Positions 1 through 7,719 are shown, numbered from the stretch's first letter. The stretch is 12,500 nucleotides of DNA from Glandiceps talaboti (GCF_964340395.1 NC_135565.1:5774142-5786641); one strand, 5' to 3'. The notes: generated by a model not told the origin, from the sequence alone. Made by a program: numbers and translations.

Positions 1-123
<123 letters not shown>

Positions 124-1189
124 ATATTCTGGTGTTACGTACACTATCAGAAATCTATCTTCAAACCATATGGGAATGTTAATGTTCCAAACCAACAAAT
201 ACGATAGTGTATCATAGTGTCGTCAGTAATACAGATAATTGACAGGACATTGTGTGTGAACATAGACGTCCTTTTTTCCTTTTACGTTCTGTTCTTATAT
301 CAACGTAATTTTGTATCAGTACATTTTCCACTACGTTTTCTTTGTGACTTTTTTTTCTAGTGCTGTAACTGATGGGCAGACATTGCTCAAAGTAAATAAA
401 GAATTGTAAATGACGTAACAAAAATGTTATTCATATTTGAGCCCGTTGTGGGATTGTTCATTTGGGAATGCACACTAGTGTATTGTCTTTTGTCACGGTA
501 AGAGAGAAGGATTTGGACATTATAAGATTTTGCCTGTTATTAAACCGAACGCCACGTGTTGCAGACGACATGTGTTTCATTTATCATCAGTGTGACCTAA
601 GAATTGTAAATAGATCATCGCACATTGCAAATTTTCGAAAACAGTCTTTCAAGTTTCGAGTACTCCACAGGGTTAACTTCTCCACTGGGTTAACAACACT
701 TAACTGAAATAAACCTTTATCGTGATTTCAGTTTTGGTGAAAAATTTTTTTTATGGATTTGGACAATAAGTAGATTTTCATGAGCAAAATCCATAATATT
801 ATCATTTTACTCCTTGGTATGCTTTCAAAAACACCAATCATAAATATAAATTATATATTTTTGAAATTCTTAGTAAAATAACATCAGAAATTATTCCAGT
901 GAAGTATGTTTGATATGTAGATTTTACTATGACGACTGTACTTTTAACTAGTTTTGTTTTCATGAATAGTCATACAACAGAAACAATAACTCTGAAAGTA
1001 AGTAATATGTTGATAATATTTTCAATATTTTTCTATCCATACATCGTAAATATTTTCAACAATTTTAAAGTTTTGTTTATTTTCTGAGTTTGGTCTTAAT
1101 GTAAGGTCAAGAAATGTTTACACATCGTGAATGTTTAAATATTGTTAAAATTGAATTACAAAGAAACTCGCGCAGTGCTTGTGATATTA
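124..1189. other. AT-rich stretch with no recognisable gene
   Basis: No coding region, RNA gene or mobile element could be supported. A plus-strand open frame at 462-707 has no recognisable motif, starts mid-context, and ends just before an AATAAA-like string near 708. It contains a possible donor (CACG|GTAAGAG) near 497. I treat it as chance. Confidence 0.5.
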
Positions 1190-1400
1190 CGTCACGTGAC
1201 GGTGATTACGCAGTGGCGTGGCGTGACGTGTATGACCTGACGTGACGTGTTGCGATGCGACATAGACGGCATGCCATGTGATGTGCTGTGTTTGTGTTTG
1301 TGTTTGTGTTTGTGTTTGTGTTGTGTTGTGTTGTGTTGTGTTGTGTTGTGTTGTGTTGTGGAGTGATGTGATGTGATGTGATGTGATGTGATGTGATGTG
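1190..1400. repeat. Graded GT-rich hexamer/pentamer repeat
   Basis: A degenerate GTGAC/GTGGC-like pentamer zone at about 1190-1287 is followed by (GTGTTT)5 at 1288-1317, (GTGTT)8 at 1318-1357, an 8-bp break, then (ATGTG)7 at 1366-1400. The left zone is rich in TGACGTG and begins with the 12-bp palindrome CGTCACGTGACG at 1190-1201. The order from degenerate to pure suggests successive expansion of related units. Confidence 0.9.
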
Positions 1401-2424
1401 ATCCTATAGATACATTTTCTTACGCATCAATATGAGGTACTTTAAAAAACTTTATATTGGTGTTACATAATTAGCTCCAGAACTACATGCAATGTGTTTT
1501 GGTGGATGACGTTAACGTTGTGTATCTATGGAGTAATGAGCTGATAATTCAACCTCCGCATACAGTTATTATTAATAAGGAAATAAACTTGTCATTGGAA
1601 TCAGCGTCTTACCGTTCGGATCCAAATCCAAGTGATGATACTCCCCTTGTGTAAATGCAGTTGTCAGAGCTATATGAGACAAAATACAAGAATGAAATAT
1701 TATAATCTTAGGGAGCTTTTAGTAATTAAAGATGGCAGGAAACAGGATCAAGTGATCACATTTTACCCAACAGACTTACAACATATTTAGCCTGATTTCC
1801 CCGCCACTTGTAATTAGCGAAGGGTACCTTATTTATACCATTGACAGGTTATTACTTATCATTCTGGGATTGTAAATTCATTTCTTCATCTTCACCTGTT
1901 AGGGTTTTGAAAGGTCAAATGGGTACATTCTACAAACGTCTTGACTGCACACTACAGCCACGTAAATAAGATAGTTGTAAAATGTCCGGGTACAAATGAA
2001 GACTTGACACTTTTGAAGTGGCACAAGCTGAGTTGATAATCTTTTCACTTTCTTGAAAGTACTTATGAAACACTTCCTTTAAACTCTTCCAGTATAATGT
2101 TAATATCGGTGCATGCCTTCTATGATGTTGCAATTTGTGGTCTGGTATTGTTAGAAATATTGGTTACATAGTAGGCAGTTCCTCTATGTTTTTTTGATAC
2201 GTACAATAAATTACGTCATCAGGTCGTTGATAAGTTATATCCTAATACCAAGTTTGAATTCAGACAGTTGTAAGTACAGTGACGGTTAATTAAGTTTACA
2301 TCAGTAAGTAGAAAATGTGAGTGATTTTAGTATAAACAATTACACCCAAAAAACATAAAAATTGAGCTTGTGCCACGTTAAATAAGCATTAGCCAGATTT
2401 GAACATTTTTTTTCTGTCATATGA
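1401..2424. other. Intergenic or intronic stretch, no gene recognised
   Basis: No motif-bearing coding sequence was found on either strand. A minus-strand open frame at 1930-2133 has no recognisable domain or splice context and is probably chance. Confidence 0.45.
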
Positions 2425-2557
2425 AGATTTATACATGTTATTGTAATTACTGCAATATGTTTAATCAATGCAATTACAAGTAACCTAAAAAGTGTCACCC
2501 AGAAAGTGTTACTGATGACGTCATGTTCATTGATAAAATGAAGTCATGTATAAATCT
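2425..2557. repeat. Short inverted repeat around a bZIP-type palindrome
   Basis: AGATTTATACATG at 2425-2437 recurs inverted and exact at 2545-2557. Inside lie a second inverted pair (GTAATTACTGCA near 2441 and TGCAATTAC near 2469) and TGACGTCA at 2516-2523. Similarity outside the 13-bp ends is weak. This could be an old MITE of about 130 bp or a chance pairing. Confidence 0.35.
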
Positions 2558-3252
2558 GTCAAGTATTCATAGACACCTATGTTATTTTTATGATATATAA
2601 ACACATGTTTAATAGATTAGTGTCATGTAACTGTTTTAAAATTTAGATAAAAAATTGTGTCTGATGTTGGTTCGTGCCCCTTTAAAGCAACACACAATAG
2701 GTGGAATGAATGCAGTAATGTATCTTTCACTCGATGAGGGGAAACTAACGAATGAAATTGTACGCGTTCTAAAATGATACCACTGTTTTTCTTTCTGTTG
2801 ATTTACGAGTTATTGGTCATATAGCAACATCTGTCGGTCTATGACAGACGCGAGTTTTTCAAATGCCATTCCTTTTCTATTTGACATACCATGTCCCTTG
2901 AATGAATTGATACACTTCGTGGTGTAATCAAAACGGTAGTACAAATGTACACGTGTTATAGCTGTTAGTGGAAAACTGTGGGTGTAGAGAATACAGAATT
3001 GCACAGTTTAAACCCATACGCTTGAATACCAAGGTATTGGATACATCATATGCTAGCGGAGTCATATACTAATAATGGTACCGTTATTTTTTGTTCTATA
3101 GCTCTGTCAGGCAGCTTGTTTTCTACACCCACATTTTTTATCATAATCCAACAATGGTCTTTAAATATGCTAATACAGTAGGTTATTCATATTTCTTAGC
3201 ACTTGACAACCCCCCCCCCTCCCATATGCAGAATTACCAAGGTATATTGATA
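2558..3252. other. Non-coding stretch, no gene recognised
   Basis: Nothing beyond short chance open frames was found. The lower end may contain the 3' untranslated part of the retrotransposon relic, which would extend to lower coordinates from 3253, but no defining tail was seen. Confidence 0.4.
3209..3223. repeat. C10 homopolymer motif, copy 1
   Basis: The string A-C10-T-CCC occurs here and again, identical over 15 bp, at 3810-3824. The two copies lie either side of the non-LTR relic. Confidence 0.85.
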
Positions 3253-3506
3253 TCAGCTAACCTCCTTATGGATATCACAGCTGGGGAGAGATGCACACAA
3301 AAATCTAGTAGTAATGTTTATGGAGTTTATGTCATGATTTAGTGAGTTCCAGTCCCTAATGGTTTTAGGGAAGAAACTGAGTTGATATGCTTGGTGTTTA
3401 AACTCAAGGTGCTTGAAATGGCCTCTTCTATCGGTGCTAGAAGATTAGTGTCTCTAGTGATTGTTATCTCCTCATTTACAATTTGGAACAGTAGTATCAG
3501 CCTTGC
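3253..3506 (-). pseudogene. Decayed C-terminal end of a non-LTR retrotransposon RT protein
   Basis: On the minus strand, 3506-3421 reads ARLILLFQIVNEE..TNLLAP. In the next frame, about 3455-3253 reads RRGHFKHLEFKHQAYQ, then SFFPKTIRDWNSL, then a TGA at 3255-3253. This order is the known signature of the region after the RT domain in many LINE-type ORF2 proteins of animals: AR-L-LLYKIVN, then RxRGH, then SFFPRTIxxWNxLP. The two halves are in different frames, and upstream codons contain stops, so at least one frameshift and several stop mutations separate them. No YADD catalytic box or endonuclease was seen, so only the 3' end of the coding part survives, as expected of a 5'-truncated copy. 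Higher coordinates to about 3600 may hold more decayed RT sequence, but I could not align it. It is non-functional. The clade (RTE, CR1/L2 or Jockey-like) is not resolved. Confidence 0.7.
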
Positions 3507-4134
3507 ATATCATGTAAGTCTGTGTCTTTTTAAAGTCATATATTTGATTTGACTTTCCCTTATTAAATCTCAATGATAATATGATTCTGTTCTCTATACC
3601 ACTGCCAAGATTACCACCATGGTTTCAATCCTTGGTTCTCACATTAGTGTTATCTTATCAGTGGTGGCATATAAGACAAAAGCAACACACAGGTTTATTG
3701 CTGTATTCTGGACCAACATTTCTACTAGTCATCTGTGGACGCAATTAGGGACGAGATCAAAAGTTCAATGTCGGATAAAATAAACTAAATTCTTTTAGTT
3801 AGACCTCAGACCCCCCCCCCTCCCGCCCCATTGATGTTTTTGTTATAACGACTCGATATCATATTTAAGAAATGTGAATATCATATAAATACATATGATT
3901 ATTTTTATATTAATCGCGAACTTTCAAAGCATATTTCCGACAATGTGGTACGCAACAGACATACTTCATTTTATTGTATATGTAAATAGATCTTGATTTT
4001 CGATCATGGCATTTTGTCTTATTCATTAATATTTGGTAACAAAGTAAACAGCTTTCGAAATACTTGGCAAATAACGATTTTATGTTCACACTTATGACGT
4101 ACAAAGGACTCTCCGGATAGATGGAATTTCAATA
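3507..4134. other. Non-coding stretch between retrotransposon relic and TA-flanked element
   Basis: No gene is supported. The part nearest 3507 may be further decayed retrotransposon sequence. An AATAAA string at 3779-3784 is present but is not tied to any transcript I can defend. Confidence 0.4.
3810..3824. repeat. C10 homopolymer motif, copy 2
   Basis: The same 15-bp string as at 3209-3223, here followed by GCCCC so that four C-runs lie together. Such tracts can form i-motif or G-quadruplex structures and are prone to length error. Confidence 0.85.
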
Positions 4135-4136
4135 TA

Positions 4137-4453
4137 TTGATGACGTCATTGCTTAGAGTGTAATAGGGAACTTGCAAACCAGCCATGTTGAATGTTGCAT
4201 CATGGGAAATGTGATAATAAATACTAATCAATTAGTATTGTAAACAATAATGTTACATTGTTTGTAACCACAAATAATCAATTCATCGCTACCCTGACAA
4301 TTGTGGGAGGTTAATTTTATCAGGTTCTCCAGATTAGGTATTACGATAACCACAAATAATCCCACAGTCCTTTGCGTCTGAGCATGCTCAGTTTGGATTG
4401 CAAGTTCCCTATTCGTAGGCTTCAAATTAAGCTCTAAGCGATCACATCATTAA
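4137..4453. mobile_element. TA-flanked inverted-repeat element, MITE-like
   Basis: The left end (from 4137: TTGATGACGTCAT, then TGCTTAGAG, then AATAGGGAACTTGCAA at about 4161-4176) matches the right end read on the minus strand from 4453 (TTAATGATGTGAT, then CGCTTAGAG, then AATAGGGAACTTGCAA). The right arm has about 14 extra bases between the last two blocks. TA dinucleotides sit at 4135-4136 and 4454-4455, as expected of a Tc1/mariner-type target duplication. Inside are a 14-bp palindrome CTGAGCATGCTCAG at 4378-4391, a hairpin AATACTAAT-CA-ATTAGTATT at 4220-4239, and a 15-bp direct repeat at 4265-4279 and 4347-4361. There is no transposase, so it is non-autonomous. It would lie in the first intron of the GTPase gene. 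Confidence 0.6.
4141..4148. promoter_or_regulatory. TGACGTCA (CRE-type palindrome) inside the TA-flanked element
   Basis: This is an exact CREB/ATF consensus in the left terminal repeat of the 4137-4453 element. The 12-mer TGATGACGTCAT is shared with 2513-2524. A third TGACGTCA is at 11778-11785. Confidence 0.3.
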
Positions 4454-4455
4454 TA

Positions 4456-4809
4456 ACTTAGCAATGCATATCGACTACTTTTACTTCTTCCGGGAAAAAG
4501 GCAAATATCACTACCAGACACAACGCCACGGTTAATACAGTGGCTTGCCTCATCCTTTCATTCCATATTGTTTATGTGATCAACCTTAAACTTGACCTTG
4601 GTATTATAAACAAGTAAACCATATAAGGAATGCTTGATAGTTCAGACGTTGTTAAAAGTTAGTGAACAGTTTAATTAGCACACACAATTCAATTTAATTC
4701 AAACTTGATGAAAGCCCGCTCTTAGTGTCGAAACTAGTTGAAGATACAGTCTGTAGATTCAATCTTTTTTTGTACCAAATTACTATCTGATAATTTATAG
4801 AACACTTAC
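4456..4809 (-). other. Start of the putative first intron of the GTPase gene
   Basis: This is sequence downstream of the GTPase donor on the minus strand. No acceptor plus conserved GTPase sequence was found. A minus-strand CCAAGGTCA at about 4592-4600 fits the extended half-site bound by NR5A/ERR-type nuclear receptors but may be chance. Confidence 0.45.
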
Positions 4810-4810
4810 T
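4805..4810 (-). other. Splice donor of the GTPase exon
   Basis: The minus strand reads AAAACGA|GTAAGTG, with the last exon base at 4810 and the intron starting at 4809. It agrees with the metazoan donor GTAAGT at all six intronic bases. It cuts the codon that follows the P-loop Lys-Thr after its first base. The matching acceptor was not located by eye in 1-4800. Confidence 0.7.
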
Positions 4811-4942
4811 CGTTTTACCAACATCTTTGGGCCCCAACAGTACAATATTGAACTGGAAGTCATCTATCCACGATACGCTACGGAGTTGTTCCTGCTCCAG
4901 TTCACGTTGATATGGACTGTAAGTTGCTCTACGACGCAACAT
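4810..4942 (-). CDS. First coding exon of a Ras-superfamily small GTPase (partial)
   Basis: Reading the minus strand from the ATG at 4942-4940 gives 44 complete codons plus one base. Residues 1-24 are a basic and polar extension containing the stretch LEQEQLRSVSW. Residues 31-36 (FNIVLL) form a typical beta-1 strand, and residues 37-44 (GPKDVGKT) are the G1/P-loop, matching GxxxxGK[S/T], which binds the GTP phosphates. The exon ends at 4810, where the minus strand reads A|GTAAGTG, a consensus splice donor giving a phase-1 intron directly after GKT. Reading on past it meets a stop at 4694 with non-conserved sequence, which supports splicing. By Ras numbering, positions 11-13 are Pro-Lys-Asp instead of Ala-Gly-Gly, so this is not canonical Ras. 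The divergent Ras-like groups (RASD, RGK, RERG/RASL) are alternatives, but the subfamily cannot be assigned. G2 to G5 motifs were not found at lower coordinates, implying a first intron of several kilobases or exons outside the window. Small GTPases act as membrane-linked signalling switches; the role of this one is unknown. Confidence 0.75.
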
Positions 4943-5388
4943 ATTCTTCGTTCACATATTTCACATATAACAATATTTAACAAGTTATAATAACTTATAA
5001 GTTCCTCGATATTTCAAGACCGACCTCACTTGCGGATCAGTTGCACGTTCTATATAGCTATTCCGATGAGAGGTCACAACGTCTACGGGCACCACACTAA
5101 TAAATTAGCAAGACGTATGAGCGGCCGGCCGACTCTGCCGACTCCTCGAATTACCCATCAGTTGGAAAACAGCTTGTATCTTCCTATGTAAGTGTTGCTG
5201 AGTAATGTGTTATGTTGGAACATTCCATTACAGACAGAGTGCTAATTCAAAGGAACAGTTGCTGACGTTTGATATAATACATTCAACCTCACACTCTTAA
5301 AATCTTCAAGGTCTAGCGAGTGGAGTGGACGTGTATACTACATCTTAGGAACTTGAGGGCGCTATGATAACATGTACAGACCACATGG
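4943..5388. other. 5' flank of the GTPase exon
   Basis: No coding sequence was seen. This should contain the 5' leader and promoter of the minus-strand GTPase gene if the exon at 4810-4942 is the first. It holds a GC-rich patch near 5120-5145 and the string GAGGGCGCT near 5355. Confidence 0.4.
5050..5056 (-). promoter_or_regulatory. Possible TATA box upstream of the GTPase exon
   Basis: The minus strand reads TATATAG here, about 110 bp upstream of the GTPase ATG at 4942. Transcription starting about 30 bp downstream (near 5020-5025) would give a short 5' leader of about 80 nt. A second AT-rich candidate, the 12-bp palindrome AACTTATAAGTT at 4992-5003, is closer to the ATG. A small GC-rich patch with GGCCGGCC lies near 5123-5130, further upstream. 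Position is the only support, and an upstream non-coding exon is equally possible. Confidence 0.3.
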
Positions 5389-5501
5389 TGTATGTATGTA
5401 TGTATGTATGTATGTATGTATGTATGTATGTATGTATGTATGTATGTATGTGTGTATGTATGTATGTATGTATGTATGTATGTATGTATGTATGTATGTA
5501 T
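5389..5501. repeat. (TATG)n tetranucleotide microsatellite
   Basis: About 27 units of TATG run almost unbroken, with one TGTG variant near 5451-5454. Open frames of Tyr-Val-Cys-Met repeats here are a by-product of the repeat. Confidence 0.97.
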
Positions 5502-5554
5502 TTCGGTATCAGTAGGGACTTCTAATTTAAAAAAAAAAGTATTTTCTATTTCAA

Positions 5555-5556
<2 letters not shown>

Positions 5557-5613
<57 letters not shown>
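5557..5613. repeat. (AC)n-(AT)n compound microsatellite
   Basis: AC repeats at 5557-5592 change directly to AT repeats at 5593-5613, a common compound form created by C-to-T change and slippage. Confidence 0.95.
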
Positions 5614-5638
5614 ACTCGGTGATAATCAATCTGCTAAG

Positions 5639-5676
5639 ACAGTGCTCCATACCGCATGCAGTGGCAGAGCGCAATA
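5639..5676 (+). repeat. Microsatellite-linked module, copy 1
   Basis: ACAGTGCTC-n-ATAC begins 26 bp after the (AC)n-(AT)n tract and ends in GGCAGAGCG. Related copies lie at 5869-5905 and 6398-6435, all in the same orientation. The family is unknown. Confidence 0.55.
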
Positions 5677-5808
5677 GTTTTGGTAGCTAGTACTGGAACT
5701 CTTTCTTGGTTGTAACTCGGAGTTTCACGCATAGTGCGCCTGATGATCGCACTATGCGTGAAACTCCGAGTTACAACCAAGAAAGAGTTCCAGTACTACC
5801 AAAACTAT
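5674..5808. repeat. Near-perfect long hairpin
   Basis: The left arm 5674-5738 and right arm 5748-5808 are complementary throughout, except for four extra bases in the left arm (in GGTAGCTAGTACTGG against GGTAGTACTGG on the other arm). The loop is only nine bases (CCTGATGAT, 5739-5747). The right arm runs straight into a (TA)n tract. With 61 paired bases and essentially no substitutions it must be recent or under conversion. It could be a foldback element, a template-switch inversion, a small-RNA precursor or an assembly artefact. Confidence 0.9.
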
Positions 5809-5838
5809 ATATATATATATATATATATGTATATGTAT
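5806..5838. repeat. (TA)n microsatellite at the hairpin base
   Basis: TA repeats run at 5806-5828, then decay through GTATATGTATA. They abut the right arm of the hairpin. Confidence 0.9.
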
Positions 5839-5868
5839 AGGAAGTCAGTGGTAAGATTTGTCCGTAGT

Positions 5869-5905
5869 ACAGTGCTCGATACGTCTGCACGCAGAGCGGA
5901 GTATA
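5869..5905 (+). repeat. Microsatellite-linked module, copy 2
   Basis: ACAGTGCTCGATAC, then a short variable part, then GCAGAGCGGAGTA. It begins about 30 bp after the (TA)n tract and its GTATATGTATA tail, at nearly the same distance as the other copies. Confidence 0.55.
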
Positions 5906-5931
5906 TGTTGAGGGTAGAAGAAAATCAAGTC

Positions 5932-5936
<5 letters not shown>

Positions 5937-6009
<73 letters not shown>

Positions 6010-6014
6010 GACTG

Positions 6015-6087
<73 letters not shown>

Positions 6088-6096
6088 GACTGGATG
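5937..6096. repeat. Duplicated (TA)n blocks with AATTGACTGGATGTA
   Basis: TA repeats at 5937-6005 and 6019-6084 are each followed by AATTGACTGGATGTA, at 6006 and 6084. The 78-bp spacing implies a tandem duplication of the tract with its flank. The blocks are self-complementary and could extrude cruciforms. Confidence 0.93.
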
Positions 6097-6269
6097 TAGA
6101 TGATGAGTGAGGACTACGCACCTCACGAAACAGTTCTGTAGGGTCTATAGCATATAATTTGGTTCAAATTTTCAAAACCTATATATATATATAGTATGAT
6201 GGATTGGTCTACTGAGACAGCTCAGCAAAACTTGATCGAAACTTTATGGCCTGAAGCACTTTACTGTTT

Positions 6270-6271
<2 letters not shown>

Positions 6272-6346
<75 letters not shown>

Positions 6347-6370
6347 GTGTGTGTGTATGTATGTATGTGT
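6272..6370. repeat. (TG)n compound microsatellite
   Basis: TG repeats at 6272-6338 pass through a short AT block (6339-6344), then GT and ATGT units to about 6370. Confidence 0.95.
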
Positions 6371-6397
6371 ATTAATATAAGTGTCTCACTAGAGAGG

Positions 6398-6435
6398 ACA
6401 GTGCTCAATGCAATGATAGTAGCAGAGTATTATAG
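6398..6435 (+). repeat. Microsatellite-linked module, copy 3
   Basis: ACAGTGCTCAATGCAATG, then AGCAGAGTATTATAG. It starts about 28 bp after the (TG)n/(ATGT)n tract and is the most diverged of the three copies. Confidence 0.5.
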
Positions 6436-6482
6436 ACGATCGACGTAAGTTCATATATGTGTGTGCTTGTGTATCGGTCTAT

Positions 6483-6483
6483 G

Positions 6484-6526
<43 letters not shown>

Positions 6527-6562
6527 GTCTGTCTGTCTGTCTGTCTATCTGTCTGTCTGTGT
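6483..6562. repeat. (TGTC)n tetranucleotide microsatellite
   Basis: TGTC units run with single interruptions (TGTGTC near 6525 and TATC near 6546). It is the reverse complement of the GACA repeat near 8661. Confidence 0.96.
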
Positions 6563-6890
6563 TGTATGTGTATTTGCATACATGTCTTTGTCAGAGCCTG
6601 TGCTTTCGCGTAAACGTATATGTAGGTGTGTAGATGTATGAGTATGTTTTACAGAATGCTGTTGACACAAGAGGGCGCTGTCTCACCTCACCTGTTTAAC
6701 GAGGTATGCTTAGTACATTCCGACTCTGTTTGCATAACATGTGTACGGTCTCGTCAGCACACACGAGTGTCAACTTTGAGCCCTGGTTGTCAACACCCAC
6801 CCTTTATACGAGAAACTATTTGTGCGAGCAGAAGACATTGGATCGGAGTTGTCGGTCGTGTTACCGTGTTTTGTATACATGTGACTGTGT

Positions 6891-6904
6891 AATCAGGTAA
6901 GTGA
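6891..6904 (+). other. Candidate splice donor of an unidentified exon
   Basis: AATCAG|GTAAGTGA fits the donor consensus at every position from -3 to +6. A TATA-like string lies about 90 bp upstream. It may end a short, mostly non-coding first exon on the plus strand. Isolated consensus donors also occur by chance. Confidence 0.3.
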
Positions 6905-7550
6905 CAATTAGAGACCGGATCAAACGTATGTTAATACTTCAGTTGTGGGTATATATCCAAACTATATGCATAAAAATGAACAGGAACTCCAATCTTTGAT
7001 GTGCTATTATCTTCACAGTGATCACAGTGTCTTGAGATTTCGGTAACATGGTGTGACATGTGTAATAGGGAGATTAGAAATCACGACATCAATTCGAGAT
7101 TTTTTCATCTGCAATCGAAATAATAGACAGCTTCTCTTCTTTTTTTTATATAAAAACAAAAATTACTGAGACATATACACTGTGTTAATTCGTAGATGTC
7201 ACCTATAACACCATGTTACGTTTCTAATTAATCGTGCTTACTACGGAAATTACACTCATTATACACTGATTGGATCTCCTTGAAATCGGATCTCATATCT
7301 GCTTCTGTCCTTACGCAACGGATACAGGAAAACGTACGAGGCCTACCGTGTGCAAGGCTAGCATATACATAATTGCTATCACGATATAACACAGTTAACA
7401 GTTTCTACGTTACTGGTAAGATCCGAGTTCTTCTATGCACGGAGTGTTTATACTCAGACAAACCAAATGGGTTTCGTCCCCTGTGTCATTAATTTTTGTG
7501 TTTTATAACCGGTTAAGTGGCAGCAGGTTGTGACAGGTTGTCAATTCAAA

Positions 7551-7563
7551 AGGTCAAAGGTCA
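7551..7563 (+). promoter_or_regulatory. Perfect DR1 nuclear-receptor element
   Basis: AGGTCA-A-AGGTCA is the exact direct repeat with one-base spacing bound by RXR heterodimers and HNF4-type receptors in animals. An exact 13-mer is unlikely by chance in 12.5 kb. Binding is inferred only from the motif. Confidence 0.45.
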
Positions 7564-7719
7564 ACAATCAGTTACATGGAATTATACGTGCTGAAAATAG
7601 CATTGTACAGAAACGAATTCGAAGTTGTGTACAGCTGCTCTTATTAAGAGTGTCTGTGTATGTTTTTAAGTGTCTGCTCAGAGTCAAGTGTTTATTTGCA
7701 TTTACGTATTTTTATACGC

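Larger units (their letters stand above)
6563..7719. other. Low-repeat stretch with one donor and a DR1 site
   Basis: No protein motif was recognised in any frame. The stretch contains a consensus plus-strand donor CAG|GTAAGTGA at 6896/6897, preceded by a TTTATAC string near 6803-6809. This would suit a short first exon, but no downstream exon was found. Overlapping open frames at 6626-6900 have no recognisable homology. Confidence 0.4.

Noticed and set aside
1930-2133. A minus-strand open frame of 67 codons.
   Set aside because: No recognisable motif, splice sites or codon pattern; its length is within chance for this composition.
2660-2690. GGTTCGTGCCCC near 2669 considered as a tRNA or SINE B box.
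   Set aside because: It departs from the GGTTCGANTCC consensus. No A box or cloverleaf arms could be drawn around it.
3418-3513. A plus-strand ATG in strong context opening 32 codons that look like a signal peptide (MASSIGARRL, a hydrophobic core, SLA-YH), followed by GTAAGT.
   Set aside because: It lies exactly antisense to the non-LTR retrotransposon relic, which explains the sequence better. A possible second exon after the acceptor near 3660 is short and has no recognisable homology.
5313-5622. Open frames on both strands rich in Tyr-Val-Cys-Met or His-Thr-Tyr-Ile repeats.
   Set aside because: They are translations of the (TATG)n and (AC)n-(AT)n microsatellites.
5734-6126. Open frames of 61-121 residues made mostly of Tyr-Ile repeats.
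   Set aside because: They are translations of (TA)n tracts. The flanking residues come from the hairpin and show no motif.
6626-6900. Two overlapping plus-strand open frames of 64-88 codons.
   Set aside because: Neither shows a recognisable domain. Only the donor at 6896 is retained, as a weak candidate.
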